Shown here one piece after another: positions 41,291 through 49,280 of a stretch of DNA of 54,058 bases. This DNA comes from an uncultured Bacillota bacterium (GTDB lineage: Bacteria; Bacillota_I; Bacilli_A; RF39; UBA660). The stretch is taken from positions 1 through 54,058 of the forward strand of contig CAMVLZ010000007.1 in the NCBI GenBank assembly GCA_947168485.1. Direction: 5' to 3'. A program made the translations under genes and the position numbers. Every line of letters begins with the position of its first letter. Within the stretch, counting starts at the first letter, position 1. Under the pieces are notes generated by a model. That model did no database searches. It saw only the letters and a program-made list of their open reading frames with translations, and had not been told where the DNA came from.

Positions 41291-42862
41291 CTATCCTTTC
41301 ACTTTATATGTATACTTATTATTTCTTATTGTATAAACTAACTCAATAGAAGGAGAATTAGTTATTTCTTCTGGAACTAATACGTATGCATATTGCCCTA
41401 GATAGCTATCATATGTTGTTGAATTTTCCATTGCTACACTATGTTTTTTATTCTTACTATCTATATAATTAATTTTACCATACTTACTAGAAAAGTCAAT
41501 TATATCTTTGCTTTCAAACTCTTCTGTCATATATGAAATTATAGCGACTTTATAGCCATCTGGAGCTTCTAATGTACGTCTATCATTAATACATATTCCT
41601 TCATCACAATCTTTTACTGTGAAGTCTGCAGAATCATCTAATTTAAAACTATCTGGAGCTAAATTTTCTATAGTTTGTTCTCCATCTCTTACATATGGAT
41701 ATTTTATTTCTTCTCCTAATTTTAAAGTACCATTATCTTTAATAGTAGATACATCTGTTACTTTTATTTTTATTTTTCTTAATTTATTATTTCCATATTT
41801 TTCTTGATAGAATAATACAAAGGAATCTTTATCTAACTTCTTATCTACTCTATATATTAAGATAATATCCATAGTTTCATCTTTACGTATTGTTGTTTTT
41901 TGAGTATATATTTTTCCAAAATCATCAAAATCTGGAGCATACTTATTAGAAATATCTGAATAATTATTTACTCCATTGTATAAGTGAAATCCATCTGTTT
42001 TAAACTCTGTATCATTTAAATTATTTCTTACACTTAATTGTACTATTACGAATGATAGGGATTTATCTATTACTTTTCCAGACTTATTCTTGTTTGTGTA
42101 ATATACATTTTTTATTTTGAATGTATATCCGTTAGCACTATATTCATCATTTTGTTTATATATTTTGTTTGTTATGAATGTTGTTTTATAGACATTGTAT
42201 CCTATTACTAATAATATAATTGCAGCAGTACCAATAACTAATCTTTTATGTTCTTCTACAAAGTATCCTAAGTTTCTTTTAAATCTTCTAAATGTTCTTT
42301 TGAATGATGCTTTATCAATATTAATATTTATTTCTAATTCCATTTGATCTTTTTCATCTAATTCTAAGTATTCAGCATCATTTTGGAAATTAAATTTCTT
42401 TAAATCTAATCCTAAAACTCTTATTAAATAAACAAGTAATGATGGTAATTGGAATATTGATAATAAATTTAATAAATCTTTATATAAAGATACTTGAGTT
42501 CTCTCAAATACTCCATTATATCCATTAAAATATACTAGGATTAAACTATACATTATTATTAAACCTATATAAGTAATTGTAGGAAATAAGTATAGTTTCC
42601 ATGGTTTATCTTTATACTTTAGTAATAATACTACTATTGTATTTAAGATAGATACTACAAATAATAATATAAATAAATATATTGGTATATATTTAGTTAT
42701 AGGATTATTCATACTATCATATACACCATAATTAGTAAAATCATTTACAAATGTTGTGATTGTTGAGTTTTTAAACAAAATAAAACTACATATTACTAAT
42801 AAGATAACATGTATGATTTTAAAGTGTTTAATTAAAAAAGCATATGGTCTTTTAATTATCAT
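41291..42862 (-). CDS. Polytopic membrane protein with extracellular domain, first gene of the cluster
   Basis: 523 residues: three or four membrane segments in the first 150 residues, a cytosolic charged stretch (~165-205), a further segment (~208-227) and an extracellular C-terminus. The latter begins with a DUF4352-like beta domain (~235-370; YSANGYTFKIKNVYYTNKNK, SFVIVQLSVRNN). The family is not certain. It is the first gene after the promoter at 42886, 11 bases before the Ig-like surface gene. It may be a structural or sensory part of the apparatus. Confidence 0.55.
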   Translation of the reverse strand: MIIKRPYAFLIKHFKIIHVILLVICSFILFKNSTITTFVNDFTNYGVYDSMNNPITKYIPIYLFILLFVVSILNTIVVLLLKYKDKPWKLYLFPTITYIGLIIMYSLILVYFNGYNGVFERTQVSLYKDLLNLLSIFQLPSLLVYLIRVLGLDLKKFNFQNDAEYLELDEKDQMELEININIDKASFKRTFRRFKRNLGYFVEEHKRLVIGTAAIILLVIGYNVYKTTFITNKIYKQNDEYSANGYTFKIKNVYYTNKNKSGKVIDKSLSFVIVQLSVRNNLNDTEFKTDGFHLYNGVNNYSDISNKYAPDFDDFGKIYTQKTTIRKDETMDIILIYRVDKKLDKDSFVLFYQEKYGNNKLRKIKIKVTDVSTIKDNGTLKLGEEIKYPYVRDGEQTIENLAPDSFKLDDSADFTVKDCDEGICINDRRTLEAPDGYKVAIISYMTEEFESKDIIDFSSKYGKINYIDSKNKKHSVAMENSTTYDSYLGQYAYVLVPEEITNSPSIELVYTIRNNKYTYKVKG

Positions 42863-42885
42863 ATTTAATTCCCCTATCTTAATTA

Positions 42886-42891
42886 ATTATA
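42886..42891 (-). promoter_or_regulatory. -10 element of the Tad/T4SS cluster promoter
   Basis: TATAAT 23 bases before the ATG at 42862, with AGGGG as ribosome site; the -35 region is a T-run from the preceding terminator, so strength is unclear. Confidence 0.5.
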
Positions 42892-42924
42892 CATTATTTT
42901 TGATATAAAAAAAAGGAATAAAAA

Positions 42925-42951
42925 AAATAGTTAACAATTTGTTAACTATTT
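42925..42951 (-). terminator. Terminator between greA unit and the cluster
   Basis: AAATAGTTAAC / GTTAACTATTT stem with a 5-base loop, followed by a long T-run on the minus strand; the stem covers the stop codon of the 52-aa gene. Confidence 0.85.
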
Positions 42952-43108
42952 ATTTGTATAAAAATGTAACTTGACTGTAAATATCATTATTACTATAAGC
43001 AGATTGTATTAGATTAGTTAAACCTATAGTTATTATAGTTCCTAAAACTAATAGTAAGATTGCTATCACAATAATTGATTTTATATCAGTTGTTTCTAAT
43101 TTTACCAT
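42950..43108 (-). CDS. 52-aa single-pass membrane protein coupled to greA
   Basis: It starts with ATG one base after the greA stop (TAA-T-ATG) and has one strong membrane segment (~11-33, SIIVIAILLLVLGTIITIG). The N-terminus is MVKLETTDIK and the short outside tail ends YSQVTFLYK. No family was recognised. Tight coupling and the terminator over its stop support a real gene. Confidence 0.6.
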   Translation of the reverse strand: MVKLETTDIKSIIVIAILLLVLGTIITIGLTNLIQSAYSNNDIYSQVTFLYK

Positions 43109-43109
43109 A

Positions 43110-43580
43110 TTAACTTATCGCTGTTATTTCGATGTCATAACTTCCATTTGGTGATTCAACTGTAACAGTATCTCCTAATTTATGATTTAGTAAGGCTGTA
43201 GCAATAGGACTTTCATTTGATATTTTTCCTTCAAATGGGTCTGCTTCTTGTGAACCTACTATTTTATATTCATCTTCGTCTTCATCATCAACATATTTTA
43301 CTTTAACAGTATTTCCAATTGATACTTTATCTGTATCAATATCTTTGATAATAGAAACGTTTTCTAACATTTTTTCTACTTCTTTAATTCTTGATTCTAT
43401 TTGAGCTTGTTCATTACGTGCAGCATCATATTCAGAGTTTTCTGATAAGTCTCCGAATGATCTTGCTTCTTTAATAGCTTCTATGTTTGCTGGACGTTTT
43501 ACATTAATTAAATTATCTAATTCATTTTGTAATTCTTTTAATCCCTCTTCTGTTAAATAAACAGTGTTTTTATTTGGCAT
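43110..43580 (-). CDS. greA: Transcription elongation factor GreA
   Basis: 156 residues from the ATG at 43580 (AGAGGTGAT ribosome site). The frame is open further upstream, but that part has no family match. The N-terminal coiled coil begins VYLTEEGLKELQNEL with the acidic tip block RSFGDLSENSEYDAARNEQ, and the C-terminal FKBP-like domain has KISNESPIATALL and GSYDIEITAI. GreA rescues backtracked RNA polymerase by stimulating transcript cleavage. It has its own promoter. Confidence 0.96.
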   Translation of the reverse strand: MPNKNTVYLTEEGLKELQNELDNLINVKRPANIEAIKEARSFGDLSENSEYDAARNEQAQIESRIKEVEKMLENVSIIKDIDTDKVSIGNTVKVKYVDDEDEDEYKIVGSQEADPFEGKISNESPIATALLNHKLGDTVTVESPNGSYDIEITAIS

Positions 43581-43623
43581 TATAATCACCTCTTTTTTGT
43601 ATTTTTTAGACTTAACATGCATA

Positions 43624-43652
43624 AATATATCACAAGAATATTTAATAATCAA
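43624..43652 (-). promoter_or_regulatory. Sigma-A-type promoter of greA
   Basis: TTGATT (43647-43652), 17-base spacer and TATATT (43624-43629) with TGA extended -10, about 45 bases before the chosen greA start, supporting that start. Confidence 0.75.
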
Positions 43653-43722
43653 GTCATTTTTTATGAATTTTTTTCGGTTATAATATCCCCTCAAATAACA
43701 TTGCTTAATTATATCATAAAAA

Positions 43723-44868
43723 CTACTTTTTAGCAAGTTTTCTACTTATTTTAGATACTTCTTTATCAAACATAGCATCTGTCATTCCTGCGATAAAATC
43801 TATTACTTTTCTCTTATTAGGAGTGTTTTTTATATAATTAGGATTTTGATCTTGTAGGAATGTTTTATTAATAATAGAATTTTTATTATTTTCTTCTATA
43901 TCTTTTAAATATTTATTAAATAATAATTTCATACCATTTTCATAATAAGCATATTCTTCTAAAGACATTGCTTTCATATAAATATTTTTAGTATTAAATG
44001 TTTTTAAATCTAGTAATGCTTTATATACTTTATCACTTAATTTTATATATGGTTTATTCATACTTTCTTGAATTATATCTATTACTATCTTATTAATTAT
44101 TTCTTTATTACTTGTACCTAGTACATCTGTAACACTTTTAGGAAGATCTTCTTTCTTAATTTTATTCAATCTAATAGCATCTTCTACATCTCTTCCAACA
44201 TAGGCAATTATATCAGATATTCTTACTACACATCCTTCTAATGTCATAGCAGAATATTTCTTTGATGAAGATAAGTTTTTATATGATGAATTATATATAT
44301 CTAAAAATTCTTCTTTTGTTTTATCCATTGGTTTGTAGATAGGTTTTAATATTTCTCCATTATGGCAGAATATTCCATCTAATACTTGTAGAGATAAATT
44401 TAGTCCTTCTCCTTTGTTTTCAACAAACATTAAGTTTCTTACACTTTGAACATTATGAGCAAAGTATTCTCCTAGTTCTCTTCTAGATATTTTATTTAAC
44501 ATAGCTTCTCCAGCATGACCTAGTGGAGTATGTCCTATATCATGACCTAGTGCGATTGCTTCTATTAAGTCTTCATTTAAATTTAAACTTCTTCCAATAG
44601 TACGAGCAATTTTACTTACAAATTGAACATGTATCATACGATGAGATATATGATCATTATCTGGGAATGTAAACACTTGTGTTTTATTTTGATATCTCAA
44701 AAAACTAAGAGCATATATAATTCTATCTATATCATGATAATAATTTGGTCTTATATCAATTCGCTCTTCTTCTTTATATCTGATAGCTGAAGATGACAAT
44801 GTTGCATATTTAGATAAGTTTCTTTCTTTTTTTAAAAAATTAAGTTTAGCTTCTTCTAATATTTCCAT
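43723..44868 (-). CDS. HD-domain dNTP triphosphohydrolase-like protein (Dgt family)
   Basis: 381 residues. HD metal-binding motifs: HRMIHVQFVSKIARTIGRSL, then ALGHDIGHTPLGHAGE and a later RISDIIAYVGRDVEDA. These match the dGTPase/SAMHD1-like branch, which removes triphosphate from dNTPs; the exact substrate is uncertain. It takes the place where B. subtilis has udk between the U32 genes and greA. Confidence 0.85.
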   Translation of the reverse strand: MEILEEAKLNFLKKERNLSKYATLSSSAIRYKEEERIDIRPNYYHDIDRIIYALSFLRYQNKTQVFTFPDNDHISHRMIHVQFVSKIARTIGRSLNLNEDLIEAIALGHDIGHTPLGHAGEAMLNKISRRELGEYFAHNVQSVRNLMFVENKGEGLNLSLQVLDGIFCHNGEILKPIYKPMDKTKEEFLDIYNSSYKNLSSSKKYSAMTLEGCVVRISDIIAYVGRDVEDAIRLNKIKKEDLPKSVTDVLGTSNKEIINKIVIDIIQESMNKPYIKLSDKVYKALLDLKTFNTKNIYMKAMSLEEYAYYENGMKLLFNKYLKDIEENNKNSIINKTFLQDQNPNYIKNTPNKRKVIDFIAGMTDAMFDKEVSKISRKLAKK

Positions 44869-44877
44869 AATAATCTC

Positions 44878-46065
44878 CTAACTTGCTTTTATAAGTCTTA
44901 TCATTGAATATTCAGGTAATTCTTTTTCAAATGGTAATTTTAATACTTCTTCTGGATGACGAGCAATATCAATTATATTATTATCTTCATCATATATTTT
45001 ATCTATAGTATATTCATATGTTTCTCCTGATGGTGTAAATATTTCTACTAAGTCACCTTTTTTAAAGTAATTTCTTTCTACTAAGATTATTGAATTTAGT
45101 TCTTTATCATAACCTGTTACTAAGGCTAAATAATCTTGATTAGATAATTCTTGTCTGCCTGTATAGTATTGATCAGTTTCATCTGCTTCTTTTAAGAAAT
45201 AATGTGATGAAGTTTCTCTATTAGCAACTCTATTTAATCTTTCTTCATATACTTTCATTTTTTCATCTGTCAAAGTATTATCATATATTTCATCTATTAT
45301 CTTTCTATAGGTACCTATTACAGTAGCAAGATAATAAAGTGATCTCATACGACCTTCTACTTTTAGAGATGTTACTCCAATATCAATTAAATCTTTAATA
45401 TACTTAGACATATTCATATCTTTAGTAGCAAGAGTAAAATCTTGTTCATTACCATTAGAGAAAGTAAATCTACATACTTGAGAACATCCTCCTCTATTAG
45501 CATCTCTATTAGTTACATAATTAGATAATGCACATCTACCACTAAAACAAGTACACATTGCGCCATGGATAAATGTTTCTATATCTACATTAGTTTTATC
45601 AATTATTTCTTTAATCTCTTTTTTACTTAGTTCTCTAGCTAGAACTACTCTATCTACTTTTTGTGAAGCAAAGAAGTTAATTGATTCATAATTAGTAGTA
45701 GAGTTTTGTGTTGATAAATGTACTTCTACATTAGGATAATTATTCTTTATATGAGAAATAATAAATGGATCACTTACAATAAATGCATCTATTCCACAAT
45801 CAACAACATCTTTTATATACTCTTCTACTCCAGACATATCTTCATTATGGAATACAATATTTAATGTTAAATGTACTCTTTTACCTAATTTATGAGCAAA
45901 TTCACATCCTTCTTTAATTTCATCTAATGAAAAGTTAGTTGCGTTTGCTCTTAAAGAGTATTTTTGTCCTCCTATATATACAGCATCTGCTCCATATAAA
46001 AGAGTTACTTTTAATCTTTCTAAATCTCCTGCTGGAGATAGTAATTCAATACGTCTATTTTTCAT
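44878..46065 (-). CDS. trhP2: U32-family tRNA hydroxylation protein TrhP-like (YrrO)
   Basis: 395 residues with U32 signature: IELLSPAGDLERLKVTLLYG start, then FIHGAMCTCFSGRCALS and ANRGGCSQVCRF with the Fe-S-ligand-type cysteines. YrrO/TrhP proteins add the hydroxyl to uridine 34 of tRNAs (ho5U), using prephenate. It overlaps the next U32 gene upstream by 11 bases, in the order known from B. subtilis. Confidence 0.85.
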   Translation of the reverse strand: MKNRRIELLSPAGDLERLKVTLLYGADAVYIGGQKYSLRANATNFSLDEIKEGCEFAHKLGKRVHLTLNIVFHNEDMSGVEEYIKDVVDCGIDAFIVSDPFIISHIKNNYPNVEVHLSTQNSTTNYESINFFASQKVDRVVLARELSKKEIKEIIDKTNVDIETFIHGAMCTCFSGRCALSNYVTNRDANRGGCSQVCRFTFSNGNEQDFTLATKDMNMSKYIKDLIDIGVTSLKVEGRMRSLYYLATVIGTYRKIIDEIYDNTLTDEKMKVYEERLNRVANRETSSHYFLKEADETDQYYTGRQELSNQDYLALVTGYDKELNSIILVERNYFKKGDLVEIFTPSGETYEYTIDKIYDEDNNIIDIARHPEEVLKLPFEKELPEYSMIRLIKAS

Positions 46066-46912
46066 TTTTCTTCACCCTATATATAGTTTCTTTATAAAAG
46101 AAATTTGTATTATCTCCTAATACTTTATATTTATCAACATAATTATTATCTATACATTTATCATCAATATACTTTTTAGTATCATTTACTAATTCATTAA
46201 ACTTAGGTATTTTGTATTCTCTCATTATTATGTATGGAGTATTAATATCATATAAATCTTTGATTATAGATGTACCATTAACTATATTAGCATCATAAAA
46301 ACTAGTTCCATTATTATCTTCTGTAACTATATATTTATTATTAGATACTTTTTCTATTACTTCTATATTATCTTTAGGATCTTTATTTATACTTTTATAA
46401 TAATTAGTTAATAATTTTCTTTTAGAGAAAGCAATACTTGGTACTGATACTATTTCTACCATAGAAGTTATTGTTGATTTCTCTATTATAGTTTTTATTT
46501 CATTTAGAGTTATTTCTTTACTTAATAAAGCATATTTTACTCCTAATTCATTATAATAATTACATGTTTTATAATTATTAACCATATGTGTTTGATCCCA
46601 TACTAAGTCTAATTTTAAATTAAGTTCTTTTTTTAATTGAAGTAGTGCTAAATCATAAAAGAATATTCCATTTATATTTAGTTTATCTAATTCTAATAAA
46701 GATTCTTTTAATACTTCTATATCTTTATTAAATATATTTTTATTAATTTTAATAAATATTTCTAAATTAGGATATTTTTCTCTAATAGATTTTATTTCTT
46801 CTAAAGAATAATATTTTATACTTTGAATAGATAAATCTTTTAGAGATAAGATTAATCCATCTACATTTAGATCTTTAAAGTTATCATCTATTTTTTCTAT
46901 TAATAATTTCAT
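46055..46912 (-). CDS. trhP1: U32-family partner protein TrhP1-like (YrrN)
   Basis: About 285 residues, a shorter U32-like protein without the cysteine cluster, as in YrrN of B. subtilis, which acts with YrrO. The ATG at 46912 follows GGAGG closely (4 bases); the ATG at 46930 lacks a ribosome site, so I prefer the later one. It is 11 bases in overlap with the YrrO-like gene. Confidence 0.75.
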   Translation of the reverse strand: MKLLIEKIDDNFKDLNVDGLILSLKDLSIQSIKYYSLEEIKSIREKYPNLEIFIKINKNIFNKDIEVLKESLLELDKLNINGIFFYDLALLQLKKELNLKLDLVWDQTHMVNNYKTCNYYNELGVKYALLSKEITLNEIKTIIEKSTITSMVEIVSVPSIAFSKRKLLTNYYKSINKDPKDNIEVIEKVSNNKYIVTEDNNGTSFYDANIVNGTSIIKDLYDINTPYIIMREYKIPKFNELVNDTKKYIDDKCIDNNYVDKYKVLGDNTNFFYKETIYRVKKNEK

Positions 46913-46930
46913 ACTTCCTCCATCGTTCAT

Positions 46931-46936
46931 ATTATA
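46931..46936 (-). promoter_or_regulatory. -10 element of the U32 gene pair
   Basis: TATAAT 19 bases before the chosen ATG at 46912 and just after the NlpC gene terminator; no clear -35. Its position also argues against the start at 46930. Confidence 0.45.
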
Positions 46937-46951
46937 TGATAAATAATAAAA

Positions 46952-46974
46952 AAAATAAAGTTAGACTTTATTTT
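46952..46974 (-). terminator. Terminator of the ireB-to-NlpC operon
   Basis: AAAATAAAGT / ACTTTATTTT stem with a 3-base loop and further Ts on the minus strand, overlapping the stop of the NlpC/P60 gene. Confidence 0.8.
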
Positions 46975-47890
46975 AATTAATACCTTTAACTCTATAGAAT
47001 GCGATAATATCAGCTCCTCTATAGTTATAAGTTGATGTGTACTTTATTCCATCTCTTGCATTAGATGCATGAATAATTTGATTTCCATTACCTGTTAACA
47101 TTGCGACATGTCCACTATATAATACTAGATCTCCTGCTTGTAGATTACTTTTTGATACTTTCTTTAGAGAACTACTTGAATTATATAGTGATGCTGAAGC
47201 AACACGAGGAATATTATATCCAAAGTGAGCATAAACTCCTTTTACAAATCCACTACAATCAGTTGGAGTATAATTAGGAGAACCATTCCATTGTCCACCA
47301 TATTTATATCTTTTTCCAATAAACTGTTTAGCATATTCAACTACTTTTTTACCATCTGATGTAGAAGTAACAGTACTTGAATCATCTCCTGATGATGAAG
47401 ATCCTTGTTTTGAATAAGTTCCTTCTCCACCATTAGCATTTTCAGTATTACCTTTGTATTTTGATGGATCTATTATAAATGGAGATGTTTTTTCATTTGA
47501 GTTTTTAGAATCTTTATAAGATCCATATGATTTATCTATAGTATTAGCAGTATTTTTAGCTTCTTTTAGACATGCTAGAGTTTCATATTTATCTAGATTA
47601 GCACTATCAGATACTATTGATATTACTAAGTTTACAAAGACTGGTATAAAGAATACTATTGATGCTGCTATAAACTTATTTTTTAATGATTTTACATGTT
47701 TCTTTTCAGCAGGATCGCTCATCATTTTAAATAATTGGGCTGCTGCCATTACCATTAGTAATATAGGTACTATTATTTGTATCATTGAAAAAACAGAATC
47801 ATACATAGATACTATTTTAACAATACCATAGTCTTTACAACAAGTACCTAAACTAGAATTGCAACCATCTAATATATTAATATAGTTCAT
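46973..47890 (-). CDS. VirB2-like two-TM protein fused to NlpC/P60 hydrolase
   Basis: 305 residues. The N-terminus has a Cys group (DGCNSSLGTCCKDYG), two membrane segments (~33-55 and ~73-93), a loop MSDPAEKKHVKSLKNKF and Cys107 after the second segment, the same layout as the two VirB2-like genes of the cluster. A Ser/Gly-rich linker (~120-180) leads to an NlpC/P60 domain (~182-305) with Cys212 (DCSGFVKGVY), His261 (SGHVAML) and His274 (IIHAS). NlpC/P60 enzymes cut peptidoglycan stem peptides. It lies 8 bases after a membrane protein gene within a conserved housekeeping operon. Confidence 0.85.
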   Translation of the reverse strand: MNYINILDGCNSSLGTCCKDYGIVKIVSMYDSVFSMIQIIVPILLMVMAAAQLFKMMSDPAEKKHVKSLKNKFIAASIVFFIPVFVNLVISIVSDSANLDKYETLACLKEAKNTANTIDKSYGSYKDSKNSNEKTSPFIIDPSKYKGNTENANGGEGTYSKQGSSSSGDDSSTVTSTSDGKKVVEYAKQFIGKRYKYGGQWNGSPNYTPTDCSGFVKGVYAHFGYNIPRVASASLYNSSSSLKKVSKSNLQAGDLVLYSGHVAMLTGNGNQIIHASNARDGIKYTSTYNYRGADIIAFYRVKGIN

Positions 47891-47898
47891 ATTATCAC

Positions 47899-48663
47899 CT
47901 ACTGTTCTGCTGGAGGATTAGATAAATCTATAGAAAAATGATCATCTTGAAAATACTCTTCTTCTCCATATATAGAATAAGGATTAAATGGTACATAAGC
48001 AGCTAATTTACCATCATTTATATAATAAGAATAATCTTTAGTATCTATAGAATCAAATAATCTCATTCTTAAGTATCTATCAAAATCTACTTCTTGAACG
48101 CTAAAATACTTATTAGCTTCTTCTTTATAGTATTTATATAAATTAGATTTAACTATATTTTTTATTTGAGTAGAATCTATAGAATAATAATTTAATAGAT
48201 ATTCATCACTTAATAAAGTTTCTTCATCTAGATTAACATTATAAGATCTAAATTTTACTATGTAATTTTCTGCATCATTTATCTTTATTATTAGAGACAT
48301 CATAATACCATTAATAGTATATTCATAATCTATTTTTACATTAGAATTATTTAGATAAGGTTTAACATATTTAGATATATTATCATTAATTAATTGTAAA
48401 TCTTTATTCTTAGTATTAAAATATGGTACTTTTTGATCACTAGATTTACTTTCATATAATGTATAAACTAAATCTTTTGAGTTGTCTTCTTTAAATGTTA
48501 TTCTCTTATTATTAATTAATGAATCTATACCTAAAAAGACTAATAATCCGATAACTAATATTGAAATTACTATAAGTAATTTAATAGTAGAATTATCTAA
48601 TCTAGTATTAGTCTTTGTAGTTACTTCTTCATATTGATTGTCTAAGTTAAACCTATTAAACAT
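47899..48663 (-). CDS. Membrane-anchored protein with RsiV/DUF3298-like extracellular domain
   Basis: 254 residues: cytosolic start, one membrane segment (~28-47) and an extracellular domain. The VPYFNTKNKDLQLINDNISK start and AYVPFNPYSIYGEEEYF end resemble DUF4163/DUF3298 domains of RsiV and peptidoglycan deacetylase-associated proteins. The similarity is weak. It sits between trmR and the NlpC/P60 fusion with 8-base gaps, suggesting a wall-related pair inserted into the yrr operon. Confidence 0.55.
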   Translation of the reverse strand: MFNRFNLDNQYEEVTTKTNTRLDNSTIKLLIVISILVIGLLVFLGIDSLINNKRITFKEDNSKDLVYTLYESKSSDQKVPYFNTKNKDLQLINDNISKYVKPYLNNSNVKIDYEYTINGIMMSLIIKINDAENYIVKFRSYNVNLDEETLLSDEYLLNYYSIDSTQIKNIVKSNLYKYYKEEANKYFSVQEVDFDRYLRMRLFDSIDTKDYSYYINDGKLAAYVPFNPYSIYGEEEYFQDDHFSIDLSNPPAEQ

Positions 48664-48671
48664 AACAACTC

Positions 48672-49280
48672 CTATTTATCTTCTTTTCTTCTAGAAACAG
48701 CTATTCCATCTCCTATATCATCTAAGAACTCAGTCTCAAAAGTTTTATTATTTCTTAAGAATTCACGATATTCTTTTACTTTTCTTACTAGTCCTCTTAA
48801 GTTTCTACTTTTTATTTCTGATTCATCTTTATCTACATAACCATGAAATTTCATATTATCAGTAATAATTGTTCCATTTTCATTTAATTTAGTAGAAAAC
48901 TTTTCAAAGAATTCTGTATTTTTAGATTTAGCAGCATCTATAAAGATACAATCATAAGTATTATTTAGAGATACATCTAAAGCATCTTTGTAAAGAAGAG
49001 TAATTTTATCTTCTAAACCTAACTTCTTAACATTTTTTACTGCTTCCATATATCTTGTTTCATCTTTTTCTATACTTGTAATAGTAATATCTTCTTTAGT
49101 TAGAGCCATCATTATAGCTGAAAAACCTATTGCTGTACCTATTTCTAAAACTGAATGTATATCATTTTTTTCAATATAATTAGTTAAATAACTTATTCCT
49201 TCTTCTTGCATAATAGGAACATTATTTTCTTTAGCATAATTAATTATTTCAATTATTTTATCTTTATAATCTTCTACCAT
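48672..49280 (-). CDS. trmR: tRNA 5-hydroxyuridine methyltransferase TrmR (YrrM)
   Basis: About 202 residues, class I O-methyltransferase: SAM-binding VLEIGTAIGFSAIMMAL, then TSIEKDETRYMEA and FIDAAKSKNTEFFE, ITDNMKFHG. YrrM/TrmR methylates ho5U34 to mo5U in tRNAs. The ATG at 49280 has GGAG 7 bases upstream and overlaps the mltG end. Position after mltG and before the U32 pair is as in B. subtilis. Confidence 0.88.
   Translation of the reverse strand: MVEDYKDKIIEIINYAKENNVPIMQEEGISYLTNYIEKNDIHSVLEIGTAIGFSAIMMALTKEDITITSIEKDETRYMEAVKNVKKLGLEDKITLLYKDALDVSLNNTYDCIFIDAAKSKNTEFFEKFSTKLNENGTIITDNMKFHGYVDKDESEIKSRNLRGLVRKVKEYREFLRNNKTFETEFLDDIGDGIAVSRRKEDK

Noticed and set aside
43581-43736. N-terminal extension of greA by 52 residues
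   Set aside because: The promoter at 43624-43652 lies inside it, there is no ribosome site at its start, and GreA proteins start at the ATG at 43580.
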